Of a DNA stretch of 64,000 bases, positions 58,120 through 64,000 are shown one piece after another. The notes below the pieces were generated by a model. The model was not told the origin of the DNA and did not search any database. It saw nothing but the letters and a program-made list of their open reading frames with translations. The stretch is taken from positions 1 through 64,000 of the forward strand of contig NZ_RKKE01000004.1 of the NCBI RefSeq assembly GCF_003797125.1, given 5' to 3'. The DNA is from Shewanella frigidimarina (GTDB lineage Bacteria; Pseudomonadota; Gammaproteobacteria; Enterobacterales; Shewanellaceae). The translations under genes were made by a program, and so were the position numbers. Numbering within the stretch: position 1 is the stretch's first letter; each line of letters opens with the position of its first letter.

Positions 58120-59370
58120 TTAACCCGCGGTTTTAACACTCACAAACTCAGGGTAAGCATCTACTCCACAGTCAGAAGCATCCATACCGTTGTACTCTTC
58201 TTCTTCGGTCACACGGATACCCATAGTCATTTTTAATACAAACCATACCAATAACGATGTGGTAAATACCCAAATGAAGATTACTGCTGCACCGTATAAC
58301 TGACTACCAAAACTAGCATCAGCATTTGATAATGGCACTAACATTAGTCCAAGGAACCCTGCAACACCGTGCACTGAAATGGCACCTACTGGGTCATCAA
58401 TTTTAATTCGGTCAAATGCAATCACAGAAAAAATAACAACTGCACCAGCAACCAAACCAATCACACCGGCCATTAACAACGAAGGTGATAAAGGATCAGC
58501 AGTAATCGCGACTAACCCCGCTAACGCACCGTTTAAAATCATGGTTAAATCCGCTTTACCCCAAACAACTTTACACACAATAAGCGCTGAGATTGCCCCA
58601 AATGCGGCGGCAGAGTTAGTGTTTACAAAGATTTTAGCGACAGCACTGGCGTTTTCAGCATCAGAAACCAACAGTTGTGAACCACCGTTGAAGCCAAACC
58701 AACCCATCCATAAAATGAACATACCTAAGGTAGCCATTGGTAAGTTAGAGCCAGGAATAGGATGAACTTGGCCATTTTCACCATATTTACCTTTACGAGC
58801 ACCAAGAAGCAGCACACCAGATATTGCAGCAGCAGCACCAGCCATGTGTACAATGCCACTACCAGCAAAGTCAACAAAACCAGCTTCAGAGAGGAATCCG
58901 CCGCCCCAAGTCCAGTAGCCTTCAATAGGATAAATGACAGCTGTCATGACGACTGAAAAAGCTAAGAAAGACCATAACTTCATTCGCTCAGCCACAGCAC
59001 CAGATACTATCGACATTGCCGTAGCAACAAACACGACTTGGAAGAAAAAGTCTGATTCCAAAGCATGGTCTGCACCATCAGCTTGCGAACCGATTAACGA
59101 ACCAAAAGAAGGGATGAAACCACCTTCAACATTGTCGACATACATGATGTTGTAACCGACAAGCAAAAACATGACACATGCAATTGAGTATAAACACACG
59201 TTTTTGGTTAAAATTTCAGTGGTGTTTTTTGAGCGAACTAAGCCAGCTTCTAACATGGCAAAACCAGCAGCCATCCACATGACTAACGCACCTGAAATGA
59301 GGAAATAGAACGTATCTAATGCAAAACGTAGTTCAGTTACCGTCAGGCCTAATTGAGTTAATTCTTCCAT
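58120..59370 (-). CDS. amtB: ammonium transporter AmtB
   Basis: Trimeric inner-membrane ammonium channel, gated by GlnK. The 416-aa protein has about 11 membrane segments; the twin pore His residues are in 'SGIVHMAGAAAA' and 'ISVHGVAGFLGL'. The start 'MEELTQLGL' is chosen because AAGGAGG lies 5 bp upstream; an upstream in-frame ATG overlaps the end of glnK. It follows glnK by 10 bp. The N-terminus lacks a typical cleavable signal peptide. Confidence 0.95.
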   Translation of the reverse strand: MEELTQLGLTVTELRFALDTFYFLISGALVMWMAAGFAMLEAGLVRSKNTTEILTKNVCLYSIACVMFLLVGYNIMYVDNVEGGFIPSFGSLIGSQADGADHALESDFFFQVVFVATAMSIVSGAVAERMKLWSFLAFSVVMTAVIYPIEGYWTWGGGFLSEAGFVDFAGSGIVHMAGAAAAISGVLLLGARKGKYGENGQVHPIPGSNLPMATLGMFILWMGWFGFNGGSQLLVSDAENASAVAKIFVNTNSAAAFGAISALIVCKVVWGKADLTMILNGALAGLVAITADPLSPSLLMAGVIGLVAGAVVIFSVIAFDRIKIDDPVGAISVHGVAGFLGLMLVPLSNADASFGSQLYGAAVIFIWVFTTSLLVWFVLKMTMGIRVTEEEEYNGMDASDCGVDAYPEFVSVKTAG

Positions 59371-59380
59371 GCCAGCCTCC

Positions 59381-59719
59381 TTATAATGCTTCGTTATCAA
59401 GTTCACCCGTACGGATACGGATAGCTTGTTCTAAATCAGTCACAAAAATTTTTCCATCACCTATTTTGCCGGTATGTGCCGCACTGGTAATCGCTTCAAT
59501 AAGCATGTCCAAATTTTCATCTTTGGTGGCAATTTCTAATTTTACTTTAGGAAGAAAGTCCACTTGATACTCAGCCCCACGATAAAGTTCAGTGTGACCT
59601 TTCTGACGTCCAAAGCCTTTTACCTCAGTAACAGTCATACCTTCAATGCCCATGCCTGCAATGGCTTCACGGACATCATCCAATTTAAATGGCTTAATGA
59701 TAGCGCTGACGAGTTTCAT
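59381..59719 (-). CDS. glnK: nitrogen regulatory protein PII
   Basis: Trimeric signalling protein that binds 2-oxoglutarate and ATP/ADP, is uridylylated at a T-loop Tyr, and blocks AmtB under ammonium excess. The 112-aa protein starts 'MKLVSAIIKPFKLD' with GGAGG 5 bp upstream; a more upstream TTG is not the start. T-loop 'GHTELYRGAEYQVDF' contains Tyr51. The C-terminal signature 'TGKIGDGKIFV' is present. The glnK-amtB pairing is the standard one. Confidence 0.96.
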   Translation of the reverse strand: MKLVSAIIKPFKLDDVREAIAGMGIEGMTVTEVKGFGRQKGHTELYRGAEYQVDFLPKVKLEIATKDENLDMLIEAITSAAHTGKIGDGKIFVTDLEQAIRIRTGELDNEAL

Positions 59720-59776
59720 CCCGACCTCCAAAAGTGTGAAAAAATGTAGTTGTTATTAATTTGTTGAATGAGTTAA

Positions 59777-59792
59777 TTCAATCATTAGGCCA
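59777..59792 (-). promoter_or_regulatory. sigma-54-like promoter of glnK-amtB
   Basis: On the minus strand TGGCCTAATGATTGAA fits the sigma-54 pattern TGGCAC-N5-TTGCA in the -24 GG and most of the -12 element (TTGAA instead of TTGCA). It would start about 45-50 bp upstream of glnK. Confidence 0.62.
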
Positions 59793-59856
59793 CTTTCTCA
59801 ACACACTGTTATATATGGATTTTATTTTACCCACCCTTTTATTCATTAACATTAAG

Positions 59857-59901
59857 GCACCAATCGAGTGCACAAGAAACATGAGCGCATCGTTTTGGTG
59901 C
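59857..59901. promoter_or_regulatory. paired NtrC enhancer sites
   Basis: Two GCAC-N7-GTGC-type sites: GCACCAATCGAGTGC (59857-59871, exact) and GCATCGTTTTGGTGC (59887-59901, one mismatch). Their centres are 30 bp apart, about three helical turns, as in tandem NtrC enhancers. They lie about 90-135 bp upstream of the sigma-54-like promoter. Confidence 0.7.
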
Positions 59902-59973
59902 AGTAAATCATCTACCTTTTATGTTACCTAGTAGCCAAAAGTTACGTCACTATTTCTGTATAACGCACATAAA

Positions 59974-60002
59974 AAAACAGCCCTCAAATGAGGGCTGTTT
60001 GT
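59974..60002 (-). terminator. terminator after nrfA
   Basis: AAACAGCCCT and AGGGCTGTTT pair around CAAATG. On the minus strand a T-run follows. It separates nrfA from glnK. Confidence 0.92.
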
Positions 60003-60054
60003 TAGATTTTTCAGGTTTGCACCTGAGGAGAGTTTTTATGCTACTAAGTACAAC

Positions 60055-61452
60055 TTATTTGTAAGTCGCTTCACGCTTTTTAGCTTCTTCTTTCCACTTA
60101 GGTACAAGTGTTTTCTTAAACTCAGCTTTTTCAGCATTCATGGTTTTCATGTTCATGCCTAAAGCGGCTTGTGCTTTTGCTTTAGTTGAAGTGTCAGGAT
60201 ATGCAATTGGTTGCTTAACACCTTTAGCACCTAATAGCTGAGCCAATTTAACACGAGCATCAGCAGCTTTATCCAATGAAGTTCCTAGAATACGTAATAC
60301 TTCAGCAGGAGCATGTGATGATGCACCATGAGATGCAGTCGCATAATCCCAACGCCATTGTGAGTGACGAATATCCATTAAGATTGGCTTCATTTCAACT
60401 TCAGTTGCGCCAGCATCCCACGCAGCTTTAGCTTCAAAGTGAGCTTTAACTAATTGAGTTTCAACACGTGCTTTTAAGTCTTGTGCTTTCTGCTTGCTTT
60501 CATCAACTAGATTAACCATAAACTCTTTGCTTTGGCTGTGACAAGTTGCACAGGTTTCTTCAAAGCGATCAAACGGGTTACCCACTTTATGGTCAGTAAA
60601 TTTACGGCCTTTGTCGTTAGTCACTTTAGGCATATGACAATCAACACAGCTCACGTTATTTTGACCGTGAACACCCAACTTCCAAGTTTCATAACCAGGG
60701 TGTTGTGCTTTTAGCATAGGTGTTTTAGACACTGCGTGAGTCCAATCAGAGAACTCCATGCTGTCGTAATACACTTCCATTTGCTCAACAGTGGTACCCA
60801 TATCCCAAGGGAATTTAACAAAACCAGGACGTTCTGCTGTTTTCTCGAAATAGTATTCAACGTGACATTGAGCACACACCATTGACTGCTTGTCTTTACG
60901 AGAAGCTTTATCAAATGGAGTATTCAATGTTGTCATGGCGCGTTCAGCAAACGGACGTGACATACGTAACTTAGATGAGCCTTTTTCATGACAATCGGCA
61001 CAACCAAGAACATTAACGATTTCAGGTCCGCCTTTAGCCCACTTACCGCTAAAGTAACCATCTTCACCTTGCTCTTCAATCACGCGAGGTACGTCAGGGC
61101 TTTTACAGCTCCAACATGCCATAGGCATTGGACCGTCTTCAGCATTTTTTGGTGCACCAGTACGCAATGTATTCGTTACGTCAGTTACCGCATACATATG
61201 ACCACGTGGAGCATTGTAATCTTTAGCAAAACCGTAACCAGCCCATAAAACAACTAGGCTAGGTACTTTTTCTAACATATCGACAACTTCTTTGCTTTCA
61301 TCAGTAGCATGCCAGCTGTCGTACTGTTTAGAGAATTTATCCTTATAAACTTCATTACGAGGTTCGGTTTTCTCACTCGCCATTGCGCCAGCGGCTAAAA
61401 AACTGGTTGCAATCACTGCACTCAGTGCAATTGATTTTACATTCATCTTCAT
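60055..61452 (-). CDS. nrfA: cytochrome c nitrite reductase, ammonia-forming
   Basis: Periplasmic pentahaem enzyme reducing nitrite to ammonium with six electrons. The 465-aa precursor has a signal peptide (cut after 'AMA', about 26) and five haem sites: the active-site CWSCK (about residues 113-117) and four CxxCH (CADCH, CAQCH, CVDCH, CATCH). The start is uncertain by one or two codons (a GTG or a second ATG are near). No nrfBCD genes follow; in Shewanella electrons reach NrfA from CymA. It is divergent from narQ-narP. Confidence 0.97.
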   Translation of the reverse strand: MKMNVKSIALSAVIATSFLAAGAMASEKTEPRNEVYKDKFSKQYDSWHATDESKEVVDMLEKVPSLVVLWAGYGFAKDYNAPRGHMYAVTDVTNTLRTGAPKNAEDGPMPMACWSCKSPDVPRVIEEQGEDGYFSGKWAKGGPEIVNVLGCADCHEKGSSKLRMSRPFAERAMTTLNTPFDKASRKDKQSMVCAQCHVEYYFEKTAERPGFVKFPWDMGTTVEQMEVYYDSMEFSDWTHAVSKTPMLKAQHPGYETWKLGVHGQNNVSCVDCHMPKVTNDKGRKFTDHKVGNPFDRFEETCATCHSQSKEFMVNLVDESKQKAQDLKARVETQLVKAHFEAKAAWDAGATEVEMKPILMDIRHSQWRWDYATASHGASSHAPAEVLRILGTSLDKAADARVKLAQLLGAKGVKQPIAYPDTSTKAKAQAALGMNMKTMNAEKAEFKKTLVPKWKEEAKKREATYK

Positions 61453-61473
61453 CACCCTTTATCTCCGTGTTAC

Positions 61474-61479
61474 ATTATA
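61474..61479 (-). promoter_or_regulatory. -10 element of nrfA
   Basis: A perfect TATAAT on the minus strand, about 22 bp before the nrfA ATG. No -35 box lies at the normal distance, as expected for an activator-dependent promoter. A poor CRP-like half-site (TTTGA) lies near -40. Confidence 0.6.
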
Positions 61480-61541
61480 TTTAATTTAATAATCACGACA
61501 TCTCCATCGTCAAAGTTAGCGATTTAACACCGCTTTAAATA

Positions 61542-61557
61542 TACCCCTTATGGGGTA
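61542..61557. promoter_or_regulatory. NarP/NarL-type 7-2-7 site
   Basis: TACCCCTTATGGGGTA is an inverted repeat of NarL/NarP heptamers (TACYYMT class) with the 2-bp spacing used by NarP. It is about 80 bp upstream of the putative nrfA start of transcription, between nrfA and the narQ-narP genes. Confidence 0.8.
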
Positions 61558-61729
61558 TAGCGATGAAAGTTTGCGCCAGATCAACATGTAAACAGGATGT
61601 ATCTCACAGTTTTGTAAACTTGTTAATGTTATCAACACATACCTAATGTAGAACACACTATTGGACATCATATAAAACAGTAACTTTGACTTATTTTTAA
61701 TCACTAATCGATATCAACTGCAGGATCTT

Positions 61730-63445
61730 ATGTTTACTCGTGGCAGCCTTACTTCCACCATTTTAAGTTTAATGCTCATTCTAATTTTGTTGTCATCAAG
61801 CTTAGCGGTATTTTCTATCGTCAATTTAACCTTCAGCTTAGGCGATGCCAAAGGCATCAACGCCTCTGGTTCACTGCGGATGCAAAGTTATAGATTGTTG
61901 CTGTATACCAATGCCGGTAGTAACAATACCGATAAAAAAATTATTGAATTCGAAAATACGCTTAATTCAGAAGCGCTTAAACGTTCTCTTCAATGGTACA
62001 GCCCCAAAGAGTTGCGCGACCAATATTTATTGGTTATCGACAAATGGCAAGTGATGAGAGTGTATATTGGAGAAGGGAATACGCGACTGTACTCAGCCTC
62101 GTTAACTGATTTTGTCGACACCATTGATACCTTGGTATTAAAGATGGAATTGTTCGCGGCCTTTAAACTAAAACTATTGGTTATTGGACAGATTATCGGT
62201 TTATCAATTTTACTTGTTATCGCCTTCTTTGCCGTAGTATTCACACGTAAACGAGTTGTTAAACCATTACAATTATTGATGGATAGTGCAGCAACAATCT
62301 CCAAAGGTAACTTCAAAGTTGAAATGCCTAAAACGGGTTATATTGAACTGACCGCTCTGGGTAATGCATTGCAAAAAACGGCAGCAGAATTAGCCAATTT
62401 ATATGAAGATTTAGAAAACCAAGTAAACGAAAAAACCTTGGCATTAACACGAGCAAACAACGAGCTAAAATTTTTATACGACAACCTAGTTATGTTACAT
62501 GCTGATAAACTCGACTATAAAGCACTGCAATCTGCAATCAATCAGCTGAAATATTATGAAGACTTAACCTTTCTTCGATTAGTTGTTGAGCATGAGGATG
62601 GATCTAAAGACGTCATTAAAGCTGAAGGCGGTTGGCCTGACGATTTATCCACTGAATCGGTACAGTTTCCGTTATTGATAGAAATGACGCAAATGGGCTA
62701 TTTAGAAGTAATATCTAATAAGCCATTGAATAATCAATTGTTTGAAAACTTTGCCATGATGTTAACCCGTTCTATTACCATCCATAATGCCTCGGAACAA
62801 CGTCAACAGCTGGCGTTACTGGAAGAGCGTGCCGTCATCGCTAGAGAATTACATGATTCAATTGGGCAGTTATTATCCTTTCTAAAAATTCAAGTCAGTT
62901 TATTACGTAAAAGCCTTGATCACAGTTGCCGTAGTCCTGAAGTGGAAGGTCAATTGACCGAGATCAATGAAGGTGTGAGTACTGCTTATGTACAATTACG
63001 TGAACTGTTATCTACATTTAGATTAACCATAAAAGAACCTAATTTAAGTCAAGCTATCGAAGTCATGTTGGATCAATTACGTCATCAAAGCAATATCGAT
63101 ATCCAATTAAACTACAAACTTTCAGCACATTTACTGGAAGCTAAACAGCACATTCATATTTTACAATTAATTCGTGAAGCGACAATAAATGCAATTAAAC
63201 ACGCTAACCCTGCCCATATAGTGGTAAATTGTCAGTTAACTGGCAATGGCATGATTACTATTTCAATTTGTGATGATGGCATTGGTGTGACACATATAGC
63301 TGAACGAGACCAACATTTCGGCATTGGCATCATGCATGAGCGTGCCAACAAACTTAATGGTACCGTCTCGTTCAATAGTAATCACCTCGGCGGCACGACA
63401 GTAACGCTGAGTTTTCCACCTCAACAGGAGCCTTTAAATGGGTAA
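61730..63445 (+). CDS. narQ: nitrate/nitrite sensor histidine kinase NarQ
   Basis: Inner-membrane sensor that phosphorylates NarP. The 571-aa protein has TM1 (about 10-30), a periplasmic four-helix domain with the P-box 'SGSLRMQSYRL' (about residues 46-56) that binds nitrate, TM2 (about 148-170), a HAMP segment (about 172-225), a GAF-like linker, and a HisKA_3 phosphoacceptor His375 ('ARELHDSIGQ'). The ATPase domain follows with N-box 'REATINAIKHA' and G-box 'DDGIGV'. AGGA precedes the ATG. It overlaps narP by 8 bp. Confidence 0.94.
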   Translation: MFTRGSLTSTILSLMLILILLSSSLAVFSIVNLTFSLGDAKGINASGSLRMQSYRLLLYTNAGSNNTDKKIIEFENTLNSEALKRSLQWYSPKELRDQYLLVIDKWQVMRVYIGEGNTRLYSASLTDFVDTIDTLVLKMELFAAFKLKLLVIGQIIGLSILLVIAFFAVVFTRKRVVKPLQLLMDSAATISKGNFKVEMPKTGYIELTALGNALQKTAAELANLYEDLENQVNEKTLALTRANNELKFLYDNLVMLHADKLDYKALQSAINQLKYYEDLTFLRLVVEHEDGSKDVIKAEGGWPDDLSTESVQFPLLIEMTQMGYLEVISNKPLNNQLFENFAMMLTRSITIHNASEQRQQLALLEERAVIARELHDSIGQLLSFLKIQVSLLRKSLDHSCRSPEVEGQLTEINEGVSTAYVQLRELLSTFRLTIKEPNLSQAIEVMLDQLRHQSNIDIQLNYKLSAHLLEAKQHIHILQLIREATINAIKHANPAHIVVNCQLTGNGMITISICDDGIGVTHIAERDQHFGIGIMHERANKLNGTVSFNSNHLGGTTVTLSFPPQQEPLNG

Positions 63446-64000
63446 GCCGTATTCCGTACTTGTTGTCGATGATCATCCATTATTACGTCGTGGTATTTGC
63501 CAATTAATCACCTCCGACGGTGACTTTTCACTTTTTGGTGAAACGGGCACGGGACTAGAAGCTCTTACCGCGGTAGCCGAAGATGAACCCGATATTATTC
63601 TGCTCGATTTGAATATGAAAGGCATGTCTGGGCTTGATACTCTTAACGCTATGCGTCAAGAGGGAGTAACAGCAAGAATTGTGATTTTAACCGTTTCAGA
63701 CGCTAAACAAGATGTCGTTAGACTACTGCGGGCTGGTGCTGACGGCTATTTACTCAAAGACACTGAGCCTGATTTATTGTTAGAGCAACTCAAAAAAGCC
63801 ATGCTGGGTCACAGAGTGATTAGTGATGAAGTAGAAGCTTATCTTTATGAGTTGAAAAACACGATTGACGACAACAGCTGGATAGAGAATTTAACCCCGC
63901 GTGAATTGCAAATATTGCAAGAGCTAGCTGAAGGCAAAAGTAACCGAATGATCGCCGAAGATTTACACATCAGCGAAGGTACTGTTAAAGTTCATGTGAA
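63438..64000 (+). CDS. narP: response regulator NarP (truncated by window edge)
   Basis: Only the first 187 residues are in the window, with no stop codon. The receiver domain has the acidic pair Asp11-Asp12, the phosphorylation site Asp57 ('ILLDLNMKG') and the conserved Lys in 'YLLKDTEP'. A LuxR-type helix-turn-helix begins near residue 150 ('NLTPRELQILQELAEGKSN') and is cut at 'GTVKVHV'. Its ATG lies inside the end of narQ (8-bp overlap), showing coupling. NarP would bind the palindrome upstream of nrfA. Confidence 0.93.
   Translation, partial: MGKPYSVLVVDDHPLLRRGICQLITSDGDFSLFGETGTGLEALTAVAEDEPDIILLDLNMKGMSGLDTLNAMRQEGVTARIVILTVSDAKQDVVRLLRAGADGYLLKDTEPDLLLEQLKKAMLGHRVISDEVEAYLYELKNTIDDNSWIENLTPRELQILQELAEGKSNRMIAEDLHISEGTVKVHV

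Noticed and set aside
61593..61608. CRP-like site in the nrfA-narQ gap
   Set aside because: Only one half (TCACA) matches; the other arm fits at two of five positions.

Overview
The window looks like a chromosomal segment of a cold-adapted, low-to-mid GC Shewanella (gammaproteobacterium). The evidence is a Shewanella-like 16S gene, the nrfA/narQ-narP arrangement, a TyrA-type DyP peroxidase and several genus-typical protein sequences. Gene content is almost entirely core. I saw no integrase other than XerD, no insertion sequence, no prophage and no CRISPR array.

Left part (1-18 kb): the 5' part of an rRNA operon reads leftward, with 16S complete and 23S beyond the edge, behind tandem P1/P2 promoters. 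Next come pssA, a DUF4124 gene, and a block with the same order as E. coli: rrn, clpB (heat-shock promoter), pgeF, rluD, with bamD divergent. Two tRNA genes (Phe, Leu-CAG) follow, then the xerD-dsbC pair with recJ beyond a terminator, brnQ, trmN6 and srmB.

Middle part (18-43 kb): an RND efflux pair; a radical SAM protein; a PAS sensor with a decayed GGDEF domain; a three-gene leftward group led by a ToxR-like membrane regulator and a small ToxS-like partner; a DUF481 porin-like protein; and a frameshifted MATE transporter gene. The sugar-phosphate cluster tkt-epd-pgk-fba is divergent from metK, which carries MetJ boxes. Two acetyltransferase genes, some small genes, a META lipoprotein, argR with an ARG box, and a DyP peroxidase follow.

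Right part (43-64 kb): a ferric iron ABC transporter (fbpABC) with a strong Fur box; fpr; a DUF5610 protein; a membrane-anchored FMN glutamate synthase-like protein; small conserved-looking genes; an Atm1-type ABC exporter; aroG; a periplasmic binding protein; a transglutaminase/TPR lipoprotein; and nitrogen genes. The nitrogen genes are glnK-amtB with NtrC enhancer sites and a sigma-54-like promoter, nrfA (nitrite to ammonium), and the divergent narQ-narP two-component pair. A NarP-type palindrome lies between nrfA and narQ. narP runs off the right edge.

Together the right end links nitrate/nitrite sensing (NarQP), ammonium production (NrfA) and ammonium uptake with PII control (AmtB-GlnK). 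The regulatory sites for heat shock, Met, Arg, Fe, N and nitrate are unusually easy to read. The least explained parts are the ToxR/ToxS-like operon with its upstream palindrome, the small CxxC gene behind a CRP/EtrA-type site, and a 22-bp element shared by two unlinked upstream regions.
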